Positions 9,131 to 18,253 of a DNA stretch of 64,000 nt are shown here, in pieces (position 1 is the stretch's first letter; each line of letters starts with the position of its first letter). The translations under genes and the position numbers were made by a program. Source of the DNA: Ascidiimonas meishanensis (lineage in GTDB: Bacteria > Bacteroidota > Bacteroidia > Flavobacteriales > Flavobacteriaceae); contig NZ_JBBEXD010000001.1 in NCBI RefSeq assembly GCF_037782385.1, positions 434,001 to 498,000 of the forward strand, read 5' to 3'. Below the pieces are notes generated by a model. It did not search any database. It saw only the letters and a program-made list of their open reading frames with translations, and was not told where the DNA came from.

Positions 9131-10042
9131 CTACAAAAATATATTGATACTCAAAGCAAATAATAAGGCAAACAAGAAAGTGCTTAAAGCTAATTTTTTT
9201 AATTCTGGATCAAGAAGCTTAGAATTCTTTGTGTTATAAACTCTTTTAAGGTGCAATACAAGCGGAACAAACGATAAAAAATACAAAAAATTCACTGAAG
9301 AATTATAGGTGAAAATAGTATAAAGAATGGAAAAAAACATTGCAGAAATAATGATGTAATAATGATAGTATTTTGCAAATTCATCTCCAATTCTTACCAC
9401 AAGTGTAATCTTTCCTGCTTTTGCATCGCTTTCTCTATCTCTCATGTTATTGAGATTAAGAACACCTACACTTAACATTCCAATACTAATTGCCGGAAAT
9501 AACGTTAACCAATTCCATTGCTTAGTAAATAAAAAATAGCTCCCTATTACACTTACCAATCCAAAAAAAACAAAAACAAACAAATCTCCAAGTCCTCTAT
9601 AGCCATATGCTCCTCCTCCTACTGTATATTTAATTGCCGCAATTACGGAAACAATGCCGAGAAGCAAAAAAACAAGTGTAAGAAATAATGAATCGCTTCC
9701 AAAAGCTTTATAAATTAGGATAATCGTTAAAAGAAAGCTTATAAGAACAGTAACATAAATACCCCTCTTCATTTCATCTTTACCTATTACCCCACTTTGT
9801 AATGCTCTAACAGGACCTACTCTATCTTTATTATCTGTTCCTTTAACACCGTCGCCATAATCATTAGCAAAATTGGAAAGCACCTGGTACGAAATGGTGG
9901 TGGCTATGCACAGCATTGCAATGGTACTATTGAAATGTCCCTCGGATATTGCTAATGAAATACCCACTATAATTCCTGATACTGATAGGGGTAACGTGCG
10001 TAGTCTTGCCGCAGATATCCAGGCGCTTGTTTTAGACTTCAC
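9131..10042 (-). CDS. menA: 1,4-dihydroxy-2-naphthoate polyprenyltransferase
   Basis: MenA attaches the polyprenyl chain to DHNA, forming demethylmenaquinone at the inner membrane. The 303-residue protein has about eight to nine membrane helices and the two Asp-rich UbiA-family motifs: NDYGDGVKGTD near 60-70 and NNMRDRESDAKAGK near 195-208. The start is a GTG at 10042, one base from the stop of the SPOR-domain gene upstream, which suggests translational coupling. Together with menB upstream it forms a menB-SPOR-menA unit. Confidence 0.95.
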   Translation of the reverse strand: MKSKTSAWISAARLRTLPLSVSGIIVGISLAISEGHFNSTIAMLCIATTISYQVLSNFANDYGDGVKGTDNKDRVGPVRALQSGVIGKDEMKRGIYVTVLISFLLTIILIYKAFGSDSLFLTLVFLLLGIVSVIAAIKYTVGGGAYGYRGLGDLFVFVFFGLVSVIGSYFLFTKQWNWLTLFPAISIGMLSVGVLNLNNMRDRESDAKAGKITLVVRIGDEFAKYYHYYIIISAMFFSILYTIFTYNSSVNFLYFLSFVPLVLHLKRVYNTKNSKLLDPELKKLALSTFLFALLFALSINIFL

Positions 10043-10043
10043 G

Positions 10044-10652
10044 TTAATAAGGTTCTTCTACTTTTACCCTCTTACCATCTACATAAGAGACCACAAAAGC
10101 ATCTTCAAAGCCTATTTTAGAGAGTTCATATCTAAATGATTGGGCTTCTTTAATAGTTTCAAAAACACCAAGAGAATATGAATAGAACGGATTATTTCTA
10201 ACCATTTGAGTATTATTAAGACTTACAGGTAATAACGAAAGTTTATTTTCTTCAAAAGCAGCAATTTGTACCGTAAAAACTTTTTGGTTTTGAAGTAAAT
10301 TTTTAGCTAAGTAAAAGTCGTTAATACTATTAAGCTGGCTATTTCGTTCTTGAAGCGTTCTAATTTTATCTCTTAGTCTATAGATACTGTCTATAGAAAT
10401 AGTGACCTTATTCTCACTTGTAGTTTTTAATTCATTAACGGTATTTTTTATTCCATAAGAATAGGAAATAACTACCGCACAAACAACCAAACTTATAACA
10501 CCAAAAATAGTGAAGGAGTTTTTAATCTTCCTACTTCTAATTACTTCTTTATTTTTATATTTTATTTGCTCAAGTAATCCTGCATTCAATGCTTGTTCCT
10601 TCTCAATGTCTTTATGGAGACGTAACAAGTCTTCTTCTTCTATATAAGGCAT
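10044..10652 (-). CDS. SPOR-domain-like single-pass membrane protein
   Basis: The 202-residue protein has a polar N-terminus, one membrane helix (about residues 47-66, FTIFGVISLVVCAVVISYSY), a coiled-coil segment (about 75-120) and a C-terminal SPOR-like fold beginning FTVQIAAFE and ending near FVVSYVDGKRV. SPOR domains bind denuded peptidoglycan glycan strands, so this type II membrane protein probably sits in the envelope with the SPOR part in the periplasm. It is wedged between menB (10 bases) and menA (1 base). Nothing suggests an enzymatic role in quinone synthesis; the link may only be cotranscription. Confidence 0.75.
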   Translation of the reverse strand: MPYIEEEDLLRLHKDIEKEQALNAGLLEQIKYKNKEVIRSRKIKNSFTIFGVISLVVCAVVISYSYGIKNTVNELKTTSENKVTISIDSIYRLRDKIRTLQERNSQLNSINDFYLAKNLLQNQKVFTVQIAAFEENKLSLLPVSLNNTQMVRNNPFYSYSLGVFETIKEAQSFRYELSKIGFEDAFVVSYVDGKRVKVEEPY

Positions 10653-10662
10653 CTATTTGAAT

Positions 10663-11499
10663 TTATGGTATCCACTTTATATCGCTAAAATCTGGCTTTC
10701 TCTTTTCAAGAAATGCATTTCTTCCTTCTTTTGCTTCTTCAGTCATATACGCTAATCTCGTAGCTTCACCGGCAAACACTTGTTGTCCTACCATTCCATC
10801 ATCTGTAAGATTAAAAGCAAATTTGAGCATCTTAATAGAGGTAGGTGATTTTTGTAATATTTCTAAAGCCCATTGATAGGCCGTATCCTCTAACTCATCA
10901 TGAGGTACTACTGCATTTATCATCCCCATATCAAACGCTTCTTGCGCATTGTAATTCCTTCCTAAAAAGAAAATTTCCCGAGCTTTCTTTTGACCTACCA
11001 TTTTGGCGAGATATGCAGAACCATAGCCTCCATCAAAACTTGTTACATCAGCATCTGTCTGTTTAAAGATAGCATGTTCTTTACTAGCAAGCGTTAAATC
11101 ACATATTACATGTAAACTATGACCACCTCCTACAGCCCATCCAGGAACTACTGCTATAACTACTTTGGGCATAAACCTTATGAGCCTTTGTACCTCCAAA
11201 ATGTTTAAGCGAGGCATCCCTTCATCATCTACATAGCCTTGATGACCTCTTGCATTTTGATCTCCTCCACTACAAAAAGCATAACCACCATCTTTGGGTG
11301 AAGGACCTTCCCCTGATAGTAAAACTACACCAATAGAAGTATCTTCGCGAGCATCTAAAAAAGCTTCAAATAATTCACCCACGGTTTTTGGTCTAAATGC
11401 ATTCCTTACCTCAGGACGATTAAATGCTATTCGGGCTACCCCTCCACATTTTTTATACGTAATATCCTGATATTCTTTAACGGTTTTCCACTCTGCCAT
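10663..11499 (-). CDS. menB: 1,4-dihydroxy-2-naphthoyl-CoA synthase
   Basis: MenB closes the naphthoquinone ring of o-succinylbenzoyl-CoA. The 278-residue crotonase-fold protein shows the family motifs: CSGGDQNARG (oxyanion loop), VVPGWAVGGGHSLHVICDL, and the Asp/Tyr region TSFDGGYGSAYLAKMVG typical of MenB. Length matches the family (about 275-285). I start at the ATG at 11499 (MAEWKTV); the codon before it is GTG. A 230-base gap separates it from the divergent paralogue pair, where its promoter should lie. Confidence 0.96.
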   Translation of the reverse strand: MAEWKTVKEYQDITYKKCGGVARIAFNRPEVRNAFRPKTVGELFEAFLDAREDTSIGVVLLSGEGPSPKDGGYAFCSGGDQNARGHQGYVDDEGMPRLNILEVQRLIRFMPKVVIAVVPGWAVGGGHSLHVICDLTLASKEHAIFKQTDADVTSFDGGYGSAYLAKMVGQKKAREIFFLGRNYNAQEAFDMGMINAVVPHDELEDTAYQWALEILQKSPTSIKMLKFAFNLTDDGMVGQQVFAGEATRLAYMTEEAKEGRNAFLEKRKPDFSDIKWIP

Positions 11500-11735
11500 C
11501 ACACTTTTTATTCTTTATGCAAAAATAATGGTTATTAGCATTTAATACTAGTATTTTAGTTGTATAATCGCCTTTTAACCTCTCCTAAATAGAAAACCTA
11601 AACGGCTTCTTTAAAAGCGAATATTAAATTATAATTAGTAATTAATCAGATAATAAGGTCACAATATCGAAAATACTTGATAAAAATAGAAAATTTGAAG
11701 GGAAAAAATTTACTTTGTTAAAAACATGTCCCCCA

Positions 11736-12161
11736 ATGACTGTAGAAAAATCAGATTTAATCTATTTACCCCATCAGTTGCATAATTTTAGTTTTGGCAA
11801 GATGTACTTCTTTGATTGCATGATGGTATCAGAGTTTAAGGAAGGTATAATCTTAAGCCAAGAGAACACCTTAGAATTTATTCAGAAAGCTAGAAATTAT
11901 TATAATGCTTCTGATAAATTAGTATATATTTCCAACCGTCTTCATTCTTATTCTGTAGACCCAATGCAATGGGTCAAACTTGGATCTAGATATCATGGCC
12001 TTTTAGGTATTGGCGTTGTGAATTATTCTTTTGTAAAGAAGAAAGTATTCCATGTGGAAAAGGTGTTTTGCAAAAAACCAATGATAGGATTCAATTCTCT
12101 CAACAAAGCTGTTGAATGGGCTTATGAGATTACCAAAGATAACAATAGTAAAGTAGGTTGA
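11736..12161 (+). CDS. uncharacterised flavobacterial protein, copy 1 of a tandem pair
   Basis: A 141-residue soluble protein, clearly homologous over its full length to the next gene. Shared landmarks are SDLIYLPHQLHNFSFGK, the segment VYISNR, a SYSVDP motif and a C-terminal helix AVEWAYEIT. The alternating strand-helix layout resembles the single-domain SpoIIAA/STAS-like proteins common in flavobacteria, but I cannot prove that. I start at the ATG at 11736 because the other copy starts at the equivalent codon and both share the preceding CCCCC(A/T)ATG context; a TTG at 11715 is also in frame. Confidence 0.75.
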   Translation: MTVEKSDLIYLPHQLHNFSFGKMYFFDCMMVSEFKEGIILSQENTLEFIQKARNYYNASDKLVYISNRLHSYSVDPMQWVKLGSRYHGLLGIGVVNYSFVKKKVFHVEKVFCKKPMIGFNSLNKAVEWAYEITKDNNSKVG

Positions 12162-12200
12162 ACAGCGATAAATTCTCTTAAATCAAAAACATTCCCCCCT

Positions 12201-12626
12201 ATGACTATAGAAAATTCAGATTTAATCTATTTGCCACATCAGCTACACAATTTTAGTTTTGGAAAAGTGTACTTTTTTGAGCATATGATGATCTCTGAGT
12301 TTAAAGAAGGGATTGTTTTCACGTATAAAAATGCATTGGAATTTATTTCTCAGGCAGAAAACTATTATGGAACAGAAAGAAAATTAGTCTACATTTCTAA
12401 TCGTATTTATTCTTATTCTGTGGATCCTGTAGATTGGATTAAACTTGGGTCAAGTTATAATAACCTTATGGCTATTGGTGTTATTAATTACACTTCTTTT
12501 AAAAAGAAGGTATTCTTTGTTGAAAAATTGTTTTGCAGAAAACCCATGATGAGTTTTGATTATCTTAAGGAAGCTGTTGATTGGGCTTATGAGTTAACTC
12601 AAGTTCACGAAAGCAAAGCAGGGTAA
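12201..12626 (+). CDS. uncharacterised flavobacterial protein, copy 2 of a tandem pair
   Basis: A 141-residue paralogue of the preceding gene, about two thirds identical by eye, separated by 39 bases. Conserved blocks are the N-terminal SDLIYLPHQLHNFSFGK, SEFKEGI, VYISNR, SYSVDP, and KAVFF/KKVFF then CRKPM. No signal peptide, membrane helix or catalytic motif is seen, so a small cytoplasmic regulatory or scaffolding protein is plausible. The gene converges with the CvfB-like gene, with 22 bases between the stops. Confidence 0.75.
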   Translation: MTIENSDLIYLPHQLHNFSFGKVYFFEHMMISEFKEGIVFTYKNALEFISQAENYYGTERKLVYISNRIYSYSVDPVDWIKLGSSYNNLMAIGVINYTSFKKKVFFVEKLFCRKPMMSFDYLKEAVDWAYELTQVHESKAG

Positions 12627-12648
12627 TACCTACGAACAAATTTTATAT

Positions 12649-13482
12649 TTAAATTAATACCCGAATTCCGTCTGGTAAAATATCAATCAATCTTTCTTTA
12701 TACAAGCTTCCTATGGCTTTCTTAAAATCTTTTTTACTCATCTTAAGATGCCTCCTAATTTCATTTGGATCACTTTTATCATGGAGTGCTATGAATCCGT
12801 CACTCATTTTTAAAGCTTCTAGTATTCGCTGAGAATTTGGTTCAATATTTTTATAACCAATCTGTCTTAGGGTAATATCAACTTTATTATCCTCGCGAAT
12901 TTTTTTAACAATCCCTTTTAAGCGTTGTCCAAGATGAACAGGTTCAAAAAGTTCATCTTTGTATATTAATCCCTTATGTTTATTGTTGATTATGACTTCT
13001 GCGCCAAGATCTGTATGTCTAGAAACTATTATTTCAACCTCTTCATATTTTTCTATAGATAAACTATCATTATCAATAAATCTATCTGTCTTAGAAGAGC
13101 CAACAAGTCTATTGGTTTTTTCATCCACATAACAATAAATAAGATACCATTTACCTGCAATCATTCGAGCCGCTTGTTCTCTAAATGGCACAAAAAGATG
13201 CTTCTCTAATCCCCAATCCATAAAAGCACCTATCTCATTGACCTCAATTGCTTTTAACAAGGCAAAACTGTTTTTCATCACAGCTGGTTTAAGTGTTGTT
13301 GCCACCAATCTTTCCATATGATCAAGATAACAGAAAACCGTTATTTTTGATCCGATTTCAAAGTCTTTTGGAACATATTTGTTAGGTAGTAAAACATCAT
13401 TGTCTTCATCATCTCCTAAAAACAAACCGGGATCTGTATCACGAAGTATTTCCAAAGTATTGTATTGTCCTATTTCTATCAT
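12649..13482 (-). CDS. S1 RNA-binding-domain protein, CvfB/YitL-like
   Basis: The 277-residue protein matches the CvfB architecture: tandem OB/S1-like modules (KNSFALLKAIEVNEIGAFMDWG and LGAEVIINNKHKGLIYKDELF are S1 strands) and a C-terminal winged-helix segment (MSKKDFKKAIGSLYKERLI). CvfB in Firmicutes binds RNA and affects virulence gene expression; in Bacteroidota its role is not established. I take the ATG at 13482 (MIEIGQYN), which matches the family N-terminus; the frame extends ten codons upstream into a Cys-rich tract that overlaps the terminator flank. Confidence 0.85.
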   Translation of the reverse strand: MIEIGQYNTLEILRDTDPGLFLGDDEDNDVLLPNKYVPKDFEIGSKITVFCYLDHMERLVATTLKPAVMKNSFALLKAIEVNEIGAFMDWGLEKHLFVPFREQAARMIAGKWYLIYCYVDEKTNRLVGSSKTDRFIDNDSLSIEKYEEVEIIVSRHTDLGAEVIINNKHKGLIYKDELFEPVHLGQRLKGIVKKIREDNKVDITLRQIGYKNIEPNSQRILEALKMSDGFIALHDKSDPNEIRRHLKMSKKDFKKAIGSLYKERLIDILPDGIRVLI

Positions 13483-13514
13483 AAACGTATTAATGCAGGT
13501 ACAAATATACATAT

Positions 13515-13550
13515 TAAAAAAGGCGTCTTTGTGAAAAGACGCCTTTTGAA
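13515..13550 (-). terminator. intrinsic terminator of the DUF2853 gene
   Basis: A near-perfect hairpin with arms AAAGGCGTCTT and AAGACGCCTTT and a short loop, flanked by A runs on the left and T on the right. It lies 15-50 bases after the DUF2853 stop and is followed on the minus strand by a run of U. It should stop DUF2853 transcription before the CvfB-like gene. Confidence 0.9.
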
Positions 13551-13565
13551 AAAAAGATTTTTCTT

Positions 13566-13907
13566 TTAGTTGTAGACAGATTGTTTATTAAAGTGTACCG
13601 CTAATAAATAATAGACAACTGCTCTATATTTATTTCTATTAGATTTACCATATTTCTCGACTACAGCGCTAATGGCTCCATCAAGATCATCACCTTCACT
13701 TAAACCCAATTTTTTGATTAAAAAATTATTCTTTACTGTAGCTAATTCTTTTTCATCAGAACCAGAAACTGTTGAAGAATCTGCGTTGTAAATTGAAGGT
13801 CCCAAGCCAATCGTTACTTTTGTTAATAAGTCCATGTCTGGAGTAACTCCGCATTTTTCCTTAAGATCTGATGCATACTTTGCAATTAGATCATCTCTTT
13901 TGCTCAT
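13566..13907 (-). CDS. DUF2853 family protein
   Basis: A 113-residue small helical soluble protein whose start MSKRDDLIAKYASDLKEKCG and end NRNKYRAVVYYLLAVHF are typical of DUF2853. The family is of unknown function. It lies 85 bases downstream of menD and has its own strong terminator, so it may be expressed as an abundant independent message. No membrane or catalytic motif. Confidence 0.88.
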   Translation of the reverse strand: MSKRDDLIAKYASDLKEKCGVTPDMDLLTKVTIGLGPSIYNADSSTVSGSDEKELATVKNNFLIKKLGLSEGDDLDGAISAVVEKYGKSNRNKYRAVVYYLLAVHFNKQSVYN

Positions 13908-13992
13908 AGTTATAGTTTTAGTTTATTAATATGCTGTTAAAGACCTTAAATATAACATTTTCTCGCTTTGAGTAATAATAAAATTGTAATTA

Positions 13993-15672
13993 CTAGACGA
14001 TAAACCTGAAATAATCGAGTAAAATTTCATCGTTAATAGCTGTAGGAGTAAAAATTTCTAATAACCTAGGTGCTGAATTATCGTTAAAAAATTCTGGTAA
14101 AGTTGAAATCAGTTCTTGCTCATCTTTAGCAGAATTATAGATAAAATGAAACATTTCACAAAGAGAAGCGGCACTTAGTTTATGGCGGGTTTCAAAATAG
14201 GTATGAAATTTTTGAGATGATTTTGGTCCGGGAAGAATTCTAAATATCCCACCACCTCCATTATTAATCAAAATTATTTTAAAATTTTGAGGAATATAAT
14301 CATTCCAAAGTGCGTTACTATCATAAAAAAAACTTAAATCCCCGGTAACAAGTACTACGGGCGATTTATTAACACTGGCAGCACCTAATGCGGTTGATGT
14401 ACTTCCATCTATGCCACTTGTACCTCTATTACAATAAACTTCAAAAGAGTTATGAAGATTAAATAACTGGGCATACCTTACAGTTGAACTGTTGCTTAAC
14501 TGTAGAACTACATGATGAGGGATTTTTGAAAATAAGTGATGATAAACTAAAAAATCAGAAAAAGGTATTTGTTGAATATAATTATCATGTCTAGCTATTC
14601 TGTGTAGTTTTATGTTTTTCCAAAATAATTTATAAGCTGATTCATTTACTTTAAGATGATTGCCTACTGCTTTAAAAAATTCATTTACAGATGTTTTGAA
14701 ATGGTGAGTTAGACAAAAGTAGGTATTGTAAGCTTTCTTTGCATCTATATGGTAATGAACCTTTGGCGGATACTTCCGTAAGAAGGCTTTGATTTTTTTG
14801 GAAATAATCATTCCACCAAAAGTAATGAGCATATCTGGTTGTAAAGCACTTATTTTATCTTCTAATTTTTCAATGGGTGCAATTAATTGATCAATAGCAG
14901 GGAAAAACTCTGAATGATATAAATTTGAAGTCGTCTCTGTGAGTACAATTACAGAGGGGTCTCTACTTAAAATATCAAGCACTTCTTCTTTAATGGTATT
15001 TGGATGCTGTACACCAACTAAAACCAACTTTTTTTGAGATAAGTTCCAATCATCAATAAACGAATTGGTTTCACCTTTCTCTAATTCTGGAATAAATTCT
15101 TTTGCAGCAACTAAAGAAGATGGTAGCAGTGGAAGAGTTCCTTCTTTCATTTCATACAAAGGTTCTTCAAAAGGTGCATTTATATGAACAGGCCCTTTTG
15201 AAAGTATGGAAGTTTTTAAAGCCTGATGGAGTAAATTCATGTTTTTTTGTTCCTCATTTTCTGCTTCGGTGAGGTTTGCACTAACCAGAATATGATTCTC
15301 AAAAATATTTCTTTGATTAATGGTTTGCCCATCACCAATATTAATTTTATGAGATGGACGATCTGCTGAAATCACGATCAGAGGAATGTCACTATAGTAT
15401 GCTTCCGAAATTGCAGGATAATAATTGAGTAATGCAGAACCAGAAGTACAAATTACAGCCACTGGATGCTTGATTTGCTGAGCCATTCCCAACCCAAAAA
15501 AAGCTGCACAACGTTCGTCTACAATACTAAAACAATTAAAAAAGGGATCTTCATAAAATCCCATAGTTAAAGGCGCATTTCTAGAACCCGGAGAAATGAT
15601 GATATGCTTAATATTATAAGATTTACAATGCTGAATAATCTGTTGTGCAAGTTTAATCTCGGGATATTTCAT
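13993..15672 (-). CDS. menD: SEPHCHC synthase (thiamine diphosphate enzyme)
   Basis: MenD joins isochorismate and 2-oxoglutarate to give SEPHCHC, the first committed menaquinone step. The 559-residue protein has the N-terminal ThDP pyrimidine-binding domain with ISPGSRNAPLT near residue 25 and the catalytic Glu in SIVDERCAAFFGLG; the C-terminal part carries RGTSGIDGSTSTALGAA and the Mg/ThDP motif GDLSFFYDSNALWN ... NNGGGGIF. Length is normal for MenD. It is 100 bases downstream of the isochorismate synthase, which supplies its substrate. Confidence 0.97.
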   Translation of the reverse strand: MKYPEIKLAQQIIQHCKSYNIKHIIISPGSRNAPLTMGFYEDPFFNCFSIVDERCAAFFGLGMAQQIKHPVAVICTSGSALLNYYPAISEAYYSDIPLIVISADRPSHKINIGDGQTINQRNIFENHILVSANLTEAENEEQKNMNLLHQALKTSILSKGPVHINAPFEEPLYEMKEGTLPLLPSSLVAAKEFIPELEKGETNSFIDDWNLSQKKLVLVGVQHPNTIKEEVLDILSRDPSVIVLTETTSNLYHSEFFPAIDQLIAPIEKLEDKISALQPDMLITFGGMIISKKIKAFLRKYPPKVHYHIDAKKAYNTYFCLTHHFKTSVNEFFKAVGNHLKVNESAYKLFWKNIKLHRIARHDNYIQQIPFSDFLVYHHLFSKIPHHVVLQLSNSSTVRYAQLFNLHNSFEVYCNRGTSGIDGSTSTALGAASVNKSPVVLVTGDLSFFYDSNALWNDYIPQNFKIILINNGGGGIFRILPGPKSSQKFHTYFETRHKLSAASLCEMFHFIYNSAKDEQELISTLPEFFNDNSAPRLLEIFTPTAINDEILLDYFRFIV

Positions 15673-15774
15673 TCAACAAATTTAGAGTATACAAAGCACG
15701 TATTATCTATGTACATTGGCAACACCTACTTTATACTACTTATTCTTTTCTTAGCGCTGTAAAGATATAAACTT

Positions 15775-16890
15775 TCAATGTTTTCTGAAACCTTCTTTAG
15801 GTATGTTTAACAATACTTTCTTCATAGTTTTAGATTTATTAACGGTTTCCTCCCATTCATCCCTAGGGTTACTATCTGCCGTAATTCCACCACCCACATA
15901 AATTGAAGCTTTTGTCTTTTCCAGTTTCATACACCTAAGGTTTACAAATAGCTCTGTAAGTGCCGTACTTGATGGTTTAGATTTAACATTTATTATACCT
16001 AAAAAACCGGTATAGAATTCACGCTTATAATCTTCATTAGCAAGAATAAAATCTTTTGCCTTATCTCTTGGAGTTCCGCATACGGCTGGTGTAGGATGTA
16101 AAGACTGTAGGAGCTTAATAAGGTTTTCTTCTTTTACGCTTCCTGTTATTTCAGTTTTTAAATGTTCTAAAATACCTGCCTTAATCGTTTTTGGTCCTTC
16201 TATTTCCAGACTTTCAGTATACAATCTAAGTGTATTGACAATAGTATCGGTTACTATTGCCTGTTCATCAAGTTCTTTTTTACCCCACCTTTTAGGTGTT
16301 GCAGAAATAAACTTTCTTGTGCCTGCCAAAGATACAGTCTTATATTTTTTACCATTAAATGAAAGTAATGTTTCTGGAGTAGCTCCTGTCCAACAACCTG
16401 TTGCCGGGTGATACCAAAGATAGCAGAAAGCCGAAGGGTACAATTGTTCTAAGATCTGAAAAGTTTCAATAAAAGAGGCTTGAAACGGAATCACTTCTTT
16501 TCTAGAAAGCACCACTTTTAAAAGTGCTTTTGACTGTATTTCCAAAATTGATTTCTCAACCAGATTTTTAAAATTCGCTGCAGCTAATGGATCCAAAGCT
16601 TCATAATTATCTTCTGCATGAATAAATACATGATTGGAAGCTTTTGCTAATTTTACACTTAAGAAATCTGCTTTTTCTGTTGGTATGATGTATGCCGAAT
16701 CATTGCTATTAAAGGGTGCCATTATAAAACCTGATGAAACCGAATGTTCATAAGGATACGTTTTATTATCCTGTTGAAAAAAAGCATTCAAAAAAGAATC
16801 ATTAACCTTTCTATAGATCACAAAAGGTTTTTCTTCATTTAAACTTATTTGAGCTCTCTTATAGATTTCACTTTTATTCAAATTACTCAT
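15775..16890 (-). CDS. menF: isochorismate synthase (MenF/EntC family)
   Basis: Converts chorismate to isochorismate. The 371-residue chorismate-binding protein has ATPETLL, a KRWGKKELDEQ segment with the conserved acid, PTPAVCGTPR, REFYTGFLG and the C-terminal GGGITADSNPRDEWEET Mg site. Distinction between menaquinone (MenF) and siderophore (EntC) versions is by context: menD follows at once, so the men role is preferred. Its start overlaps the thioesterase stop by 4 bases, so the two are translationally coupled. Confidence 0.93.
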   Translation of the reverse strand: MSNLNKSEIYKRAQISLNEEKPFVIYRKVNDSFLNAFFQQDNKTYPYEHSVSSGFIMAPFNSNDSAYIIPTEKADFLSVKLAKASNHVFIHAEDNYEALDPLAAANFKNLVEKSILEIQSKALLKVVLSRKEVIPFQASFIETFQILEQLYPSAFCYLWYHPATGCWTGATPETLLSFNGKKYKTVSLAGTRKFISATPKRWGKKELDEQAIVTDTIVNTLRLYTESLEIEGPKTIKAGILEHLKTEITGSVKEENLIKLLQSLHPTPAVCGTPRDKAKDFILANEDYKREFYTGFLGIINVKSKPSSTALTELFVNLRCMKLEKTKASIYVGGGITADSNPRDEWEETVNKSKTMKKVLLNIPKEGFRKH

Positions 16891-17312
16891 TTTTTGGGCA
16901 GTGAGATCGTAGTTAATTTACAAACAGATACAAGTTCATCTTGTTCATTGGTGATTTTGATGTCCCATAACTGTGTAGTTCTGCCCTTGTGTAAAACGGT
17001 AGCTTTTGCAAATACAAATCCTTCTTTGACACTTTTTATATGGTTCGCAGCTATCTCTATACCTCTAATAAAAAAATTATTAGTGTCTAAAAATAAATGA
17101 GAAGCTGCACTGCCAACACTTTCTGCGAGAGCAACCATGGCTCCACCATGTAAAACTCCGTCGGGTTGATAAACTTTAGTATTTACTGGCATACTTGCTA
17201 CCAAAAAATCTTGGCCTGCATCAATATATTTTATATCAAGCGTTTCCATAAGTGTATTTTTAGAAATTTTATTACAACTTTCTAGCAATACTTTTTTTTC
17301 TGTAGGCGTCAT
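16887..17312 (-). CDS. hotdog-fold thioesterase (PaaI/MenI-like)
   Basis: A 141-residue hotdog-fold protein with the helix motif LHGGAMVALAESVGSAAS, the HGG and active-site acid (E) pattern of the PaaI/YdiI/MenI group. In the men pathway DHNA-CoA must be hydrolysed before MenA acts; this gene, coupled by a 4-base overlap to the isochorismate synthase, is the best candidate in the window for that step. A general acyl-CoA thioesterase role remains possible. The promoter of the thioesterase-menF-menD unit should lie in the gap 17313-17423. Confidence 0.88.
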   Translation of the reverse strand: MTPTEKKVLLESCNKISKNTLMETLDIKYIDAGQDFLVASMPVNTKVYQPDGVLHGGAMVALAESVGSAASHLFLDTNNFFIRGIEIAANHIKSVKEGFVFAKATVLHKGRTTQLWDIKITNEQDELVSVCKLTTISLPKK

Positions 17313-17423
17313 TGAATTGTTTTATTATGTAAATACTCGCAAAGTTTATCCAGAACCTTTCGCAACGCTAATTGTATTTTACTAAATTAGCTTGCAAAAT
17401 TACAAAACCACACTTCAATATAT

Positions 17424-18089
17424 ATGACTTCAACTGAAAAAGATATTGAGTATAAGACGTGTAATAGTTATTCTACTTTAAATACGTTTACAGAAAAAAC
17501 AAAAAATGTATGGTTTGTAAACCATGGTTTAGGTTATTTAAGTAGATCTTTTATAAAATATTTTTCTATTCTTAATGCCGATGAAAATTATATTATTGCT
17601 CCACAAGCACCATCTAAGTATTATTTAGGGAATGAATTTAAAAATGTAGGTGCTTGCTGGCTAACTAAGGATAATACAGAACAAGACATTGAGAATATTT
17701 TAAATTATTTAGATGCGGTTTATCTGGCAGAGGCAATTCCTAAAAATGTTAATTTTATTACTTTAGGATACTCTCAAGGAGTTTCAGTTACTGCAAGGTG
17801 GGTTGCCAGAAGAAAAATAGAATGTGAACAAATGATCCTGTATGCAGGGGGTATTCCTAATGAGTTGAATCCTGAAGATTTTACATTTTTTGACAAAAAG
17901 AATACCAAAGTACATTGTGTTTACGGAGATATAGATCCTTACATCAATAAACAACGATTAGGGTTTGAAATACAACGCATTGAGGAATTGTTTGGTCATC
18001 ATGCTCAAATCCAGCATTTTAAAGGAGGGCATGAATTTAAAAACACATTCTTGTCTCGATGGATATCATATTTAGATTTAAAAAAATAG
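17424..18089 (+). CDS. alpha/beta hydrolase, carboxylesterase/phospholipase-like
   Basis: The 221-residue protein has the nucleophile elbow GYSQG near residue 114, an acid in VYGDIDPYI and a His in KGGHEF near the C-terminus, giving a complete Ser-Asp-His triad in the layout of the YpfH/carboxylesterase group. The elbow differs from MenH (usually GYSMGG), but the gene is divergent from the thioesterase-menF-menD unit and MenH is otherwise not found here, so a MenH-like role cannot be excluded. No signal peptide, so cytoplasmic. Confidence 0.8.
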   Translation: MTSTEKDIEYKTCNSYSTLNTFTEKTKNVWFVNHGLGYLSRSFIKYFSILNADENYIIAPQAPSKYYLGNEFKNVGACWLTKDNTEQDIENILNYLDAVYLAEAIPKNVNFITLGYSQGVSVTARWVARRKIECEQMILYAGGIPNELNPEDFTFFDKKNTKVHCVYGDIDPYINKQRLGFEIQRIEELFGHHAQIQHFKGGHEFKNTFLSRWISYLDLKK

Positions 18090-18147
18090 CTCCGTTTTTT
18101 CTTCATAAAAAGAAAGTTTATTCTTATTTTAATATGTTTAGAGCAAT

Positions 18148-18178
18148 GCCCCCCGTTAAGTGGAGGGCTTTTTATTTT
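18148..18178 (+). terminator. intrinsic terminator after the alpha/beta hydrolase
   Basis: Arms GCCCCC and GAGGGC (one mismatch) around a 9-base loop, followed by TTTTTATTTT. It lies about 60 bases after the hydrolase stop and separates it from the RiPP precursor at 18254, which must therefore have its own promoter in the 75 bases between. Confidence 0.7.
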
Positions 18179-18253
18179 AGGATGAATTATCATGATTCAG
18201 TCTTAAATGAAAATATCACCCATTTGGAAAAACTTACTATTAAAATTTAATAC

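Noticed and set aside
11503..12626. Insertion sequence origin of the duplicated gene pair
   Set aside because: No terminal inverted repeats, target duplications or transposase; simple tandem gene duplication fits better.
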